The notes: a model not told the origin generated them from the sequence alone. Positions 21,617 to 30,014 are shown, counted from the stretch's first letter. The stretch is 64,000 nt of DNA from Rhodococcus sp. P-2 (GCF_016598535.1 NZ_CP066779.1:1116001-1180000), one strand, 5' to 3'. Program-made: numbers and translations.

Positions 21617-22735
21617 CTACCCTTGCCCGTGTGTCGTGTTTCCGTAGGGATCGCCCTCGTATGCAGGAATGACCTGCGTGTCTTGCGAGTTGTCGTTCCA
21701 CTCCCCCTGATAGCCGCTCGCTTCGGCGTACTGGGGATCGTACTGCCCAGTTCCGTCAACCTCGTCCAGGCTGTCCTGAATTGCCGCCTGAGCGTTAGCT
21801 GGGAGGGTGTGCATGATCTGGCGGACGCGCTCCTGGCGACGACGAACAGCCTGACGCTCGGGGTTTCCGGGGGTGGCCTTCATCTGCGGCACGATGCCCT
21901 CGACGTCGTCGACACCACCAGCGTGGTGACCGGCGTCGACGAGCGCCTGCTCGTGCGCCATCTGAGCCTCGTCCTTCTCCTCCGACATACCGATCGGACC
22001 GATCATCGTTCCGTTCAGGAACTGCTTGACGACGGGCTCGTCCGAAGTGAGCAGCACCTCGCGAGGACCGAACATCACCAACTGACGACGGAAGAGCATG
22101 CCGATGTTGTCCGGCACCGTACGTGCGAGGTTGATGTTGTGCGAGACGATCAGAATCGTCGCGTCGGACTGGGCGTTGATGTCGATCAGCGTCTGGCTGA
22201 TGTACGTCGTACGCACCGGGTCCAGACCGGAGTCAGGCTCGTCGACGAGGATGATCTCGGGATCGAGCACGAGTGCACGCGCCAGACCGGCACGCTTGCG
22301 CATACCGCCGGAGATCTCACCGGGAAGCTTGTCCTCGGCGCCGACCAGACCCGTGAGGTCCAACTTCTCCATCACGATCTTGCGGATATCGGATTCCGAC
22401 TTCTTGGTGTGCTCACGAAGGGGAAAGGCGATGTTGTCGTACAAGTTCATCGAGCCGAACAGCGCGCCGTCCTGGAAGAGAACGCCGAACAGCTTGCGGA
22501 TCTCGTAGAGCTCCTTGGAGGAGCACTGCAGGATGTCCGTGCCGTCGATGACGATGGAGCCTTGTTCAGGGCGGAGCAGTCCGATCAGGGACTTCAGGAA
22601 CACCGACTTACCGGTACCCGAAGGCCCGAGCAGTGCGCTGACCTCACCCGCGGGAAGTGTCAACGACACGTCCTGCCAAATCCTCTGCGACCCGAAAGAC
22701 TTTGTCAGTCCTTGTACCGCTACCTCGACTCCCAC
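21617..22735 (-). CDS. mkl: Mce transporter ATPase Mkl/MceG
   Basis: 372 residues from GTG at 22735, chosen because GGAGG lies five bases upstream and the resulting start, MGVEVAVQGLTKSFG, aligns with remembered M. tuberculosis Mkl (MGVSIEVNGLTKSFG). Alternative ATGs are at 22738 and 22765. ABC features are Walker A GPSGTGKS, the signature ISGGMRKRAGLARAL, Walker B IILVDEPDSGLDP and the switch His in IVSHNINLA. A roughly 100-residue C-terminal extension, including EEKDEAQMAHEQALVDAGHH, is the MceG-specific tail. It energises Mce lipid import. In M. tuberculosis mkl also lies between rplL and rpoB but without a linked mce operon. Confidence 0.95.
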   Translation of the reverse strand: MGVEVAVQGLTKSFGSQRIWQDVSLTLPAGEVSALLGPSGTGKSVFLKSLIGLLRPEQGSIVIDGTDILQCSSKELYEIRKLFGVLFQDGALFGSMNLYDNIAFPLREHTKKSESDIRKIVMEKLDLTGLVGAEDKLPGEISGGMRKRAGLARALVLDPEIILVDEPDSGLDPVRTTYISQTLIDINAQSDATILIVSHNINLARTVPDNIGMLFRRQLVMFGPREVLLTSDEPVVKQFLNGTMIGPIGMSEEKDEAQMAHEQALVDAGHHAGGVDDVEGIVPQMKATPGNPERQAVRRRQERVRQIMHTLPANAQAAIQDSLDEVDGTGQYDPQYAEASGYQGEWNDNSQDTQVIPAYEGDPYGNTTHGQG

Positions 22736-22823
22736 CATTACCTCCGCGACGTCCGTTGCATGCATGCACCCGTGTGGGTTGGGTCACTCTATCGCATGGG
22801 AGTGGTACCCGTGACTGCGAATA

Positions 22824-22837
22824 CTACTAACGAGTAG
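22824..22837. promoter_or_regulatory. Palindrome in the mkl-mce upstream region (candidate operator)
   Basis: CTACT and AGTAG arms flank AACG about 90 bases upstream of the mkl start. This is the size of a small dyad bound by a dimeric repressor. No -10/-35 pair could be assigned with confidence in the 230-base rplL-mkl interval, so the operator role is a guess from position. Confidence 0.35.
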
Positions 22838-22923
22838 GGAAGAAGCATAATTCAGGTCACAGCCTAGTTCGGACACCCCTCCCACCTGCATGGATTCCGA
22901 CATATCACCCGCGAAAAAAGTTC

Positions 22924-22960
22924 AAAAAAAGAGGGCCACTCCCCGTGGGGAGTGGCCCTC
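22924..22960 (-). terminator. Rho-independent terminator of rplJ-rplL
   Basis: A perfect 14-bp stem (22931-22944 with 22947-22960) is followed on the minus strand by seven T (A run 22924-22930). It begins 38 bases after the rplL stop and separates rplJL from the mkl-mce operon. Confidence 0.92.
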
Positions 22961-22997
22961 TTCGTTACTACTCGCGAAGAGCAGCGGGAAAACCGTC

Positions 22998-23384
22998 TTA
23001 CTTGATGACGATCTTTGCGCCGGCAGCTTCGAGCTTTTCCTTGGCAGCCTCTGCGGCGTCCTTGGCAACCTTCTCGAGGATGGCCTTCGGAGCGCTCTCG
23101 ACGAGGTCCTTGGCTTCCTTCAGGCCGAGGCCGGAAACGACCTCACGGACGACCTTGATGACCTGGATCTTCTTGTCGCCAGCCGACTCGAGGACGACGT
23201 CGAACTCGTCCTGCTCTTCAGCAGCTTCTGCGCCGGCAGCCGGTGCGCCTGCAGCGGCGACGGCGACGGGAGCAGCAGCGGTGACCTCGAAGGTCTCCTC
23301 GAATGCCTTAACGAACTCCGAGAGCTCGAGGAGGGTGAGCTCCTTGAACTGGTCCAACAACTCTTCGGTGCTGAGCTTCGCCAT
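22998..23384 (-). CDS. rplL: 50S ribosomal protein L7/L12
   Basis: 128 residues from ATG at 23384 ([16 protein letters not shown]), with AGGAAGG upstream; the frame extends to 23411 but that is leader. It has the N-terminal dimerisation domain (1-35), an Ala-rich hinge (about 36-58) and the C-terminal factor-binding domain with [20 protein letters not shown] and the final GAKIVIK. It forms the stalk on L10 that recruits GTPase translation factors. It lies 78 bases after rplJ. Confidence 0.97.
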   Translation of the reverse strand: MAKLSTEELLDQFKELTLLELSEFVKAFEETFEVTAAAPVAVAAAGAPAAGAEAAEEQDEFDVVLESAGDKKIQVIKVVREVVSGLGLKEAKDLVESAPKAILEKVAKDAAEAAKEKLEAAGAKIVIK

Positions 23385-23462
23385 TGTGGCGGTCCTTCCT
23401 GTAAGTCCCATGTCGCTGATCCGCGACCGGGCGGGGTTATAGCAGTGATGCGCGGGTGCGGA

Positions 23463-24047
23463 TCAGCTTTCGGCTTCGGCCTCGGCCGGAGCCTCGGTGG
23501 CAGCCTCTGCGGGGGCCTCTGCGGCTCCGCCTTCTGCAGCCTTCTTCTCCTGCAGGGCAGCGGCCAAACGGGCCATCTGCGAAGCGGGAGCATTGAACAG
23601 GCCTGCGGCCTTTGCCAAGTTGCCCTTCATCGCGCCGGCAAGCTTTGCCAACAGGATTTCGCGGGATTCGAGATCCGCGATCTTGTTGACCTCTTCCACG
23701 GACAGCGCAGCGCCGTCCATGTAGCCGCCCTTGATGATGAGCGCCTTGTTGTCCTTAGCGAAGTTCTTCAGAGCCTTCGCAGCGTCGACCGGTTCGCCCT
23801 TGATGAATGCAATGGCGGTCGGACCAACGAACAGGTCATCAAGGCCCTCGATGCCAGCCTCTGCGGCGGCACGCTTGACCAGGGTGTTCTTGGCGACGGA
23901 GTAGGTGGCACCTTCTCCGAGAGCGCGTCGCAGTGTCGTGATGTTGCCAACCGAAAGGCCACGGTATTCCGTGACCACAGCGGCGGTCGAACCCTTGAAC
24001 TGCTCGGTGATTTCCGCAACTGCGGAAACCTTCTCAGGCTTTGCCAT
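23463..24047 (-). CDS. rplJ: 50S ribosomal protein L10
   Basis: 194 residues. The N-terminal rRNA-binding domain has the usual signatures ([30 protein letters not shown]). The C-terminal helix binds L7/L12 dimers, and an Ala/Glu-rich tail (about 168-194) is longer than in E. coli but common in actinobacteria. ATG at 24047 is preceded by GAGGAGG. The long leader upstream carries the features of an L10 autoregulatory leader. Confidence 0.97.
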   Translation of the reverse strand: MAKPEKVSAVAEITEQFKGSTAAVVTEYRGLSVGNITTLRRALGEGATYSVAKNTLVKRAAAEAGIEGLDDLFVGPTAIAFIKGEPVDAAKALKNFAKDNKALIIKGGYMDGAALSVEEVNKIADLESREILLAKLAGAMKGNLAKAAGLFNAPASQMARLAAALQEKKAAEGGAAEAPAEAATEAPAEAEAES

Positions 24048-24138
24048 ACTTCGCCTCCTCTCGTGACAGTCGTTGTCCCACTCAGGAACCGCTGCACCTC
24101 ATCGGGGTGAACCCGAGAAGACACAGTCCGCGACACGC

Positions 24139-24362
24139 AAAACGCCCCGGCGCAAGCGCACGGGGCGTACAGAGGAAACATGAAGAAGAGGCTTACGAAT
24201 CAGCGTAACGATGCAACGCAAAGCAGTGCATAACCAGGCAAACTGTAGAACCACTACATCAAGCTATCCCCCTACCTCGTTCACCTACGTGGGCCGCCGG
24301 GCACTCCCGGACTTTCAACCACACTCATCACTGAGTGCAATCACCAACGGTCTTGGGTAGAA
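24139..24362 (-). ncRNA. L10 (rplJ) autoregulatory leader with attenuator hairpin
   Basis: The 400-base interval upstream of rplJ holds no credible gene but has leader-like structure on the minus strand. The segment 24280-24358 reads CCAAGACCGTTGGTGA, a small CACTCA/TGAGTG hairpin (24322-24337) and CCCACGTAGGTGA, which resembles the L10-binding kink-turn region of the Rfam L10 leader as I remember it. Further down, ACGCCCCG (24142-24149) pairs with CGGGGCGT (24161-24168) around an inner GCGC stem and is followed by TTTT, so it looks like an attenuator about 90 bases before the rplJ ATG. Excess L10 would bind the leader and favour termination. Confidence 0.6.
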
Positions 24363-24449
24363 CATGATTTTGGGGTGAAGTTCATATCCAGCACTGAACT
24401 CCGCGTCGAAGACTACCTGACTGCTCGCTGCAAAACCAAATCGGGTTCG

Positions 24450-25142
24450 TCACGCGCCTATAGCCCTGGCGATCTTGTGTTCGATCTCTGCCCGAGCTCG
24501 GTCCGGCAACACCAGCAGCCCATCGAGTTCCTTGTGGGCCTTCCGATACGCACTCTGACGTTCCTGTGGCGTCGCGCCCTCGTCCATGGCCAGTCGCAGC
24601 AGACGCTGCGCCCGTACCAGGCGCTCTTGTTCGTCGAGGGTGAATCCGCTCCGTCGGCGACGCTTCGCCTCCGCTTCCGCGATCTCGAAGGCGATCGAGT
24701 ACGCGTGCACCGCCTCGCGATACTCGGTTTGTGCCTGCTGATTGCCGATCATCGTCTCCGGGTTGCCTGGACGGAGCAGATCGGCACGATATTTGGCTCG
24801 ATGAAAATCGGCCGTCAAAGGCTCACGCATGTCCGTCAACATCGGGGTGTCGAGCAGTGTGACCGGATCGAGCTCGTATGAGAACCATCGGGCGTCGACC
24901 GCATCGTGCTGCTCGATTACCTTCGCCAGCTCTCGGCGCTGTGTTTCTTCGTCGGCGTGATGTTGTGCGTTGGCCTGCGCGATGGCGACCTTGGTCTGCT
25001 GCTCGAGCCGGAAGCGCTCTTGCCGGCGCTCGATCCGCCTTTCGTTGGCAACCGCGACACCTTTCAGCGCCCCACCGATGGTGCCGCCGAAAACGAAGAT
25101 CAGCCACCAAAAGTTTCCGAGGAACTGGAACGCTTCGTGCAT
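24450..25142 (-). CDS. Hypothetical membrane-anchored coiled-coil protein
   Basis: 230 residues from ATG at 25142. One N-terminal TM helix (FWWLIFVFGGTIGGALKG, about 11-28) is followed by a strongly charged region, RRIERRQERFRLEQQTK, and a long alpha-helical, Arg/Glu/Gln-rich body likely to form a coiled coil (about 35-85 and 150-225). No enzymatic motif seen. It lies between rplA and rplJ on the same strand, set apart by a 19-bp-stem hairpin upstream and by the rplJ leader downstream, so it is probably a separate transcript. The start is not certain: GTG at 25175 is also in frame. Confidence 0.6.
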   Translation of the reverse strand: MHEAFQFLGNFWWLIFVFGGTIGGALKGVAVANERRIERRQERFRLEQQTKVAIAQANAQHHADEETQRRELAKVIEQHDAVDARWFSYELDPVTLLDTPMLTDMREPLTADFHRAKYRADLLRPGNPETMIGNQQAQTEYREAVHAYSIAFEIAEAEAKRRRRSGFTLDEQERLVRAQRLLRLAMDEGATPQERQSAYRKAHKELDGLLVLPDRARAEIEHKIARAIGA

Positions 25143-25203
25143 ACCCCGATGATGCCACCGTTGGACCGATACCACCGGCAGGGATCACTCCCTCCCGAAA
25201 CAG

Positions 25204-25246
25204 ACAAGAAGGCCGGCAGGGAGTTGATCCCTGCCGGCCTTCTTGT
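25204..25246 (-). terminator. Terminator after rplK-rplA
   Basis: A perfect 19-bp stem (25204-25222 with 25228-25246) has the five-base loop GTTGA. It lies 16 bases after the rplA stop. The sequence after the hairpin on the minus strand is only moderately T-rich (CTGTTT), but the stem includes CTTCTTGT at its foot. Confidence 0.85.
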
Positions 25247-25261
25247 TCGTATGCGGACTGC

Positions 25262-25981
25262 TTACGCGTCTGCAGCATCCTCGAGGAGGTTGCGAGTACG
25301 GTTCGGATCCACCGGGATGCCCGGACCGGTGGTGGTCGAGACCGTGATCTTCTTCACGTAGCGTCCCTTGGCCGACGAGGGCTTCGCACGCAGGATCTCG
25401 TCCAGGGCTGCGCCGTAGTTCTCCACCAGCTTCTCATCGTCGAACGATGCCTTGCCGATGACGAAGTGCAGGTTGGCCTGCTTGTCGACGCGGAAGTTGA
25501 TCTTTCCGCCCTTGATGTCGTTGACAGCCTTGGTGACATCCGCCGTGACGGTGCCCGTCTTCGGGTTCGGCATCAGGCCACGCGGTCCGAGGACACGGGC
25601 GATGCGGCCGACCTTGGCCATCTGATCAGGAGTCGCGATTGCGGCGTCGAAATCGACCCATCCACCCTGGATGCGCTCGATCAGGTCTTCTGCACCGACT
25701 ACGTCAGCGCCTGCAGCCTCGGCTTCTGCTGCCTTCTCGCCAACAGCGAACACGATGACGCGAGCGGTCTTACCGGTGCCGTGGGGCAGGTTGACCGTTC
25801 CGCGGACCATCTGGTCAGCCTTACGGGGGTCGACGCCCAGACGAACTGCAACCTCAACGGTTGCATCCATCTTGGTGGACGACGTCTCCTTGGCGAGCTT
25901 TGCAGCCTGAAGCGGGCTGTAGAGCTTGTCTGCGTCGATCTTCTCAGCGGCGGCGAGGTACGCCTTGCTGCGCTTTGCCAT
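25262..25981 (-). CDS. rplA: 50S ribosomal protein L1
   Basis: 239 residues. L1 signatures include [20 protein letters not shown] (about 78-97), [16 protein letters not shown] and the C-terminal [16 protein letters not shown]. It binds 23S rRNA at the mobile L1 stalk and helps release deacylated tRNA. ATG at 25981 is preceded by AAGGACAG. It follows rplK by 109 bases and ends at a strong terminator. Confidence 0.97.
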   Translation of the reverse strand: MAKRSKAYLAAAEKIDADKLYSPLQAAKLAKETSSTKMDATVEVAVRLGVDPRKADQMVRGTVNLPHGTGKTARVIVFAVGEKAAEAEAAGADVVGAEDLIERIQGGWVDFDAAIATPDQMAKVGRIARVLGPRGLMPNPKTGTVTADVTKAVNDIKGGKINFRVDKQANLHFVIGKASFDDEKLVENYGAALDEILRAKPSSAKGRYVKKITVSTTTGPGIPVDPNRTRNLLEDAADA

Positions 25982-26090
25982 TTGTTCTGTCCTTACTTAT
26001 CACTGCAGCGAATTACCTGTGCAGTGGTGAATGGTTCAGTTGTGGTCGGGGCCTGGCCGGCCCTCCCACGTAATGCTGTGGAGCGGACTA

Positions 26091-26525
26091 CTAGCCCTGG
26101 ACCGTGATGCCCATGGAACGAGCGGTGCCGGCGATGATCTTCGCGGCCTGCTCGATGTCATTGGCATTGAGGTCTTCAGCCTTGGTCTTCGCGATTTCGC
26201 GCACCTGATCCATGGTCACCGAGGCGACCTTGGTCTTGTGCGGTTCGCCGGAGCCCTTGGCGACGCCGGCTGCCTTGAGGAGCAGCTTGGCGGCGGGAGG
26301 GGTCTTCAGCTTGAAATCGAAGGTCCGGTCTTCGTAGACCGAGATCTCGACCGGCACAACGTTGCCGCGCTGGGACTCAGTCGCCGCGTTGTAGGCCTTG
26401 CAGAACTCCATGATGTTCACGCCGTGCTGACCGAGCGCGGGACCCACGGGAGGTGCAGGGTTAGCCTGACCTGCCTGGATCTGCAGCTTGATGAGCCCGG
26501 CGAGCTTCTTCTTCTTTGGGGGCAT
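26091..26525 (-). CDS. rplK: 50S ribosomal protein L11
   Basis: 144 residues. The N-terminal domain ([39 protein letters not shown]) and the C-terminal rRNA-binding domain ([14 protein letters not shown]) are complete. It forms the GTPase-associated centre with L10 and is the target site for thiopeptides. It lies 66 bases after nusG, as in most actinobacteria. Confidence 0.97.
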   Translation of the reverse strand: MPPKKKKLAGLIKLQIQAGQANPAPPVGPALGQHGVNIMEFCKAYNAATESQRGNVVPVEISVYEDRTFDFKLKTPPAAKLLLKAAGVAKGSGEPHKTKVASVTMDQVREIAKTKAEDLNANDIEQAAKIIAGTARSMGITVQG

Positions 26526-26591
26526 CTCTAGTTCCTAGTTTCTAGCTTGGGTGTGTGTCTTGCGTCGAACAAATTGCAAGTTTTGGGGTGG

Positions 26592-27428
26592 TCAGATCTT
26601 CGCGACCTGGTTGAAGTTGAGCTCAACCGGGGTTTCACGACCGAAGATCGACACGAGAACCTTGAGCTTTTGCTGCTCGCCGTTGACCTCGCTGATGCTG
26701 GCCGGAAGGGTTGCGAACGGGCCATCCATGACGGTGACCGACTCGCCGACCTCGAAGTCGACCTCGATGAGGGGCTTGCCGAAGGACTCGGACGGTGCCT
26801 CGCCTGCTGCGACGGCGGCCGCTGCAGCCTGCTGCTTCTTCTGCTCCTGCTGCGGGAGCAGGAACTTGACGACCTCGTTGAGGGTCAGCGGCGAGGGACG
26901 CGACGTGGCACCGACAAAACCGGTGACGCCAGGCGTGTTGCGCACGGCGCCCCACGACTCGTCGTTGAGCTCCATGCGAACGAGGATGTATCCGGGCAGA
27001 ACCTTGCGGTTGACCTGCTTGCGCTGGCCGTTCTTGATCTCGGTGACCTCTTCGGTGGGAACTTCCACCTGGAAGATGTAGTCACCGACGTCGAGGTTCT
27101 GAACGCGAGTCTCGAGGTTGGTCTTGACCTTGTTCTCGTAACCGGCGTACGAGTGGATGACGTACCAGTCGCCCGGGGCGCGACGAAGCGCAGCCTTGAG
27201 TTCGGCAACGGGATCCTCGACCTCGAGCTCGGCGGCGGGAGCGGCCTCGTCGGAGTTCTCGGCATCGTCGGAGATGACGTCCTCGGTCGCTGCAGCGTCT
27301 GCGTCGGTGCCTTCGGCAACGTCCACATCGGTGCCTTCGGCAACCACGACGTCTACTTCGGCTGCCGCCTCGGCAGAAACACGCTCTTCGGCCAAAGCCT
27401 CATTCGTGTCGTTCTCGGGGGTGCTCAC
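26592..27428 (-). CDS. nusG: Transcription antitermination factor NusG
   Basis: 278 residues. An acidic, Ala/Glu/Asp-rich N-terminal extension (about 1-84) precedes the NGN domain ([40 protein letters not shown]). After a Gln/Ala-rich linker comes the KOW domain ([35 protein letters not shown]). NusG binds RNA polymerase and links it to Rho or ribosomal S10. The extension is disordered by composition and is seen in other actinobacterial NusG proteins, although this one is long. It is 84 bases after secE. Confidence 0.96.
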   Translation of the reverse strand: MSTPENDTNEALAEERVSAEAAAEVDVVVAEGTDVDVAEGTDADAAATEDVISDDAENSDEAAPAAELEVEDPVAELKAALRRAPGDWYVIHSYAGYENKVKTNLETRVQNLDVGDYIFQVEVPTEEVTEIKNGQRKQVNRKVLPGYILVRMELNDESWGAVRNTPGVTGFVGATSRPSPLTLNEVVKFLLPQQEQKKQQAAAAAVAAGEAPSESFGKPLIEVDFEVGESVTVMDGPFATLPASISEVNGEQQKLKVLVSIFGRETPVELNFNQVAKI

Positions 27429-27512
27429 TGGGGCACTCGCTTCCTCTCGTTACTCGGACCCGGGTCGGGTCTTGTCGCGCTCGCAGGCAAAGACGCCCGG
27501 CTGCTACGGCGA

Positions 27513-28016
27513 TCAGCCGAACAGCCAGGTGACACCCTTGATCACAGCGATATCGACGCCGCTGATGAAAGCGACCATGAAGACCACGAACGTCAGCACG
27601 ACGCTGGTGTAGGTGATCATCTGCTTGCGGTTCGGCCAGATGACCTTACGGAGTTCTGCGATGACCTCGCGGAAGAACTTGCGCAGGCGCTTGAAGATGT
27701 TGTCTTTCTTCGCCTTGGGCTTCTTGCCTGGGTTCGTTGCAGTCGGCTTGGCCGAAGATGTCCGGGATGCCGTCCGGGCCGGAGTCTTCACGGTGGACGC
27801 ACTGACCGAGGCGCCGCGTGCAGCGCGCTTGCCGGTCGGCTTGTTGGAAACCCCACTAGGTGCGGAGGGTGCCTTCTCGGCGCCGTCCTTGTCCAGCGAC
27901 AGATCGGAACGCGTAGTCGCGTCAGCTGCAGTGTCGTCGACACCGGTCGAATCGGCAGACGTTGAAGTCTCCGCATCCGAAGTGTCGGCGTCGCGCTTGG
28001 CGCGCTCCTCGCTCAC
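27513..28016 (-). CDS. secE: Preprotein translocase subunit SecE
   Basis: 167 residues from GTG at 28016, chosen because AGAGGA lies five bases upstream. The frame is open to 28172, but that part crosses tRNA-Trp and cannot be coding. A Ser/Thr/Ala/Lys-rich N-terminal extension (about 1-105) precedes the conserved SecE core: amphipathic helix KRLRKFFREVIAELRKVIWP and one TM helix (VVLTFVVFMVAFISGVDI). SecE clamps SecY in the translocon. An alternative ATG at 28040 has no SD. It heads the secE-nusG-rplK-rplA block right after tRNA-Trp. Confidence 0.93.
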   Translation of the reverse strand: MSEERAKRDADTSDAETSTSADSTGVDDTAADATTRSDLSLDKDGAEKAPSAPSGVSNKPTGKRAARGASVSASTVKTPARTASRTSSAKPTATNPGKKPKAKKDNIFKRLRKFFREVIAELRKVIWPNRKQMITYTSVVLTFVVFMVAFISGVDIAVIKGVTWLFG

Positions 28017-28048
28017 GTCGTTCCTCTCAGTCGCTGGCATCCGGGGGC

Positions 28049-28120
<72 letters not shown>

Positions 28121-28293
28121 TTGGTTGACCTCGACAGGTAGACCCTGCCTGAATCAACCGTTCTGCGATCACACAACATACGCGCTACCCGAGGTGAATG
28201 TCTTGCAACATTCAGGGCAGCGCGCAGCGCTGAGGAATCCCAGAAATCTCAGTGTACTTCAAAGCCCCGGAACAAACACAATCCGCCCTGCGA

Positions 28294-28719
28294 TCAGGCT
28301 AGACGGACCGTGGCGGTGGCCCGACCGAAGATTTTCTTACCTTCGGACTTGGCCACGATTGCCAGTACTGCGGTCTTGCTTTCTTCGTCGACCGACTTCA
28401 CCTTGGCGGTGAACTCGATCTCGGCCGCCTTGTCGGCTGCCACGATCACCGGGCTCGTGAACCGTACGTTGTACTCGGTCACTGCGCCCGGATCTCCCAG
28501 CCATTCGGTGACGTAGCCGGCACCGATGCCCATGGAGAGCATGCCGTGCGCGACGACGTCCGGCAAGCCGGCAAGTCGTGCGACCTCGTCACTGAAGTGA
28601 ATCGGATTGGGATCTCCCGAAACACCCGCGTAGTTGGCGAGGTTTCCACGCGTCAGGGTGACGGACTTCTCGGGGAGAAGTTCGCCGACACTGACGTCGG
28701 AAAATTTACGAAGCGACAT
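28294..28719 (-). CDS. hadB: (3R)-hydroxyacyl-ACP dehydratase subunit HadB
   Basis: 141 residues, one MaoC-like hotdog domain. The catalytic hydratase-2 motif is DPNPIHFSDEVARLAGLPDV (about 36-55, with the catalytic Asp/His pair) and VVAHGMLSMGIGAGY follows. In mycobacteria HadB is the catalytic partner of HadA or HadC in the FAS-II cycle that elongates mycolic-acid precursors. The ATG overlaps the end of hadA by 14 bases, so the two are translationally coupled. No hadC follows: 173 bases later comes tRNA-Trp. Confidence 0.93.
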   Translation of the reverse strand: MSLRKFSDVSVGELLPEKSVTLTRGNLANYAGVSGDPNPIHFSDEVARLAGLPDVVAHGMLSMGIGAGYVTEWLGDPGAVTEYNVRFTSPVIVAADKAAEIEFTAKVKSVDEESKTAVLAIVAKSEGKKIFGRATATVRLA

Positions 28720-29260
28720 GCATCATCACGTCCTTGACTGCGTGGGCGATGTTCTCGTCCACTTCCCCACCCGTACGAGCAACGAGCGTCGTCCACGTGG
28801 TGACAACTGCTTCGTCGTTCTGATCGGTGATGATGTTCTTGGTCACGATGATGTCGCTACCTGCGGCCTGCCTGAACGAATCCAGGAAAACGTCGCAGAA
28901 GAGTCGGTCACCGACCTGCATGGGCTTGTGCAGCACCAGTCGCTGATCGGTCTGAAGAATCTGACTCAGGTCGTAGCCTGTGACGATCTCTTCGAACAGA
29001 CGTCGCTGAGCAATGGCACCCACGATGGCGACGAACGTGATGGGAGCGATCAGGCCGTCGTATCCGAGGCCTTTGGCTGCCGACTCGTCGTAGTGCGCGG
29101 GATGAGCGTCCTGGACGGCGCGAGCGAACTCGCGCACCTTCTCGCGTCCGACCTCGTAGAAGTCTTCGACACGATAGTGGTGACCGACCATCTGGACGGC
29201 ATGAGCGGCCGGGTCCGTGGGGACCTCGGCCGCTGCCTGGTTCTCTTGCAAATCTGTCAC
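28706..29260 (-). CDS. hadA: (3R)-hydroxyacyl-ACP dehydratase subunit HadA
   Basis: 184 residues with a MaoC N-terminal-type hotdog (FAS1-like dehydratase domain). Typical segments are VGHHYRVEDFYEVGREKVREF, DAHPAHYDESAA and LIAPITFVAIVG. HadA is the substrate-binding subunit that forms a heterodimer with HadB. The operon starts with rpmG upstream (86 bases from its stop), as in M. tuberculosis. Start GTG or ATG choice: ATG-type start at 29260 is kept. Confidence 0.93.
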   Translation of the reverse strand: MTDLQENQAAAEVPTDPAAHAVQMVGHHYRVEDFYEVGREKVREFARAVQDAHPAHYDESAAKGLGYDGLIAPITFVAIVGAIAQRRLFEEIVTGYDLSQILQTDQRLVLHKPMQVGDRLFCDVFLDSFRQAAGSDIIVTKNIITDQNDEAVVTTWTTLVARTGGEVDENIAHAVKDVMMHVAS

Positions 29261-29346
29261 GCGGTGAGACTCTCTTCTAGCTAGGACCCGAAGACGCAGG
29301 CCCAGAGAGGGTCTTCCGCGAAAATCGTCGTCCTGTTAAGGACTTA

Positions 29347-29514
29347 CTACTTCGACTCGCGATGCGACTGGTGGGTTCCGCAGTTGGGGCAAAACTTCTT
29401 GAGCTCCAGGCGATCGGGGTCGTTGCGCCGATTCTTCTTGGTGATGTAGTTGCGGTGCTTGCATACCTCGCAGGCCAAGGTGATCTTGGGCCGAACGTCG
29501 GTCGAGGAGGCCAC
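29347..29514 (-). CDS. rpmG: 50S ribosomal protein L33
   Basis: 55 residues, found by reading the minus strand directly. GTG at 29514 follows AAAGAAGG by six bases, and the TAG stop is at 29347-29349. The sequence starts [20 protein letters not shown] and contains [20 protein letters not shown] and [15 protein letters not shown]. The two CxxC pairs (CEVC and CPNC) show this is the zinc-binding form, which implies function under zinc-sufficient conditions. It lies between tRNA-Met and hadA, as in mycobacteria (rpmG2). Confidence 0.95.
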   Translation of the reverse strand: MASSTDVRPKITLACEVCKHRNYITKKNRRNDPDRLELKKFCPNCGTHQSHRESK

Positions 29515-29575
29515 GGGATGCCTTCTTTCGGGTGTATCTGATTACGAGCAATCAGGGTGGATCATGCATATTGTG

Positions 29576-29648
29576 TAGCGGTGACCGGACTTGAACCGGC
29601 GACGCAACGATTATGAGTCGTTTGCTCTACCAACTGAGCTACACCGCC
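29576..29648 (-). tRNA. tRNA-Met (CAT)
   Basis: A 73-base cloverleaf on the minus strand: acceptor GGCGGTG with its 3' partner, D arm TAGCTCAGTTGGTAGAGCA, anticodon CAT in ACGACTCATAATCGT and T arm CCGGTTCAAGTCCGG. A 5' G-U-closed acceptor with all standard pairs indicates the elongator type, not the initiator. CCA is not encoded. Confidence 0.95.
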
Positions 29649-29693
29649 TCGGTGTCGAGTGTCGCGCGGAAAGCACGGCACCACAATCCAGCG

Positions 29694-29766
29694 AGCCCCC
29701 TAACGGAATCGAACCGTTGACCTTTTCCTTACCATGGAAACGCTCTACCGACTGAGCTAAGGGGGC
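29694..29766 (-). tRNA. tRNA-Thr (GGT)
   Basis: A 73-base cloverleaf on the minus strand: acceptor GCCCCCT/AGGGGGC, D arm TAGCTCAGTCGGTAGAGC, anticodon stem TTTCC/GGAAA around the loop ATGGTAA (anticodon GGT) and T arm ACGGTTCGATTCCGT. It lies 45 bases upstream of tRNA-Met and is likely co-transcribed with it. Confidence 0.95.
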
Positions 29767-30014
29767 GTGGCTCAGGAGTGCGTTGCCGCTCTCTTGAAGC
29801 CTCCGAAAGATTACACACGAACGAGCGCCAGCACCAAATCCGCTGGTCATCGGGGCAAAAATGGTGCCGGAGCCCATTGTTGCACCGATCGGGGCCGCTG
29901 GCGAGGGCTTTACGGGAACCCGCTTGACCCTGTACTCCCCCGAAACCCTCCCCCGGCGCCCCTGAGCCGCGGCCGGCGTCGGCGTCGGCGTCACGCCCGA
30001 CCTCGGAACACGCA
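29767..30014. other. Intergenic stretch with no gene seen
   Basis: About 250 bases lie between the tRNA-Tyr terminator and tRNA-Thr. It should contain the promoter of the tRNA-Thr/tRNA-Met/rpmG/hadAB unit on the minus strand. A GC-rich tract of CGGCGTCGGCGTCGGCG type (around 29970-29995) is a short imperfect tandem repeat. I saw no convincing -10/-35 pair and no gene. Confidence 0.4.

Noticed and set aside
29336-29551. 71-codon minus-strand frame near tRNA-Met
   Set aside because: It is out of phase with the real L33 gene (29347-29514), which has the two CxxC pairs and an SD.
29940-30000. GC-rich tract with CGGCGT repeats as a possible small gene or RNA
   Set aside because: No start with SD, no stable conserved structure recognised; likely simple sequence in the tRNA promoter interval.
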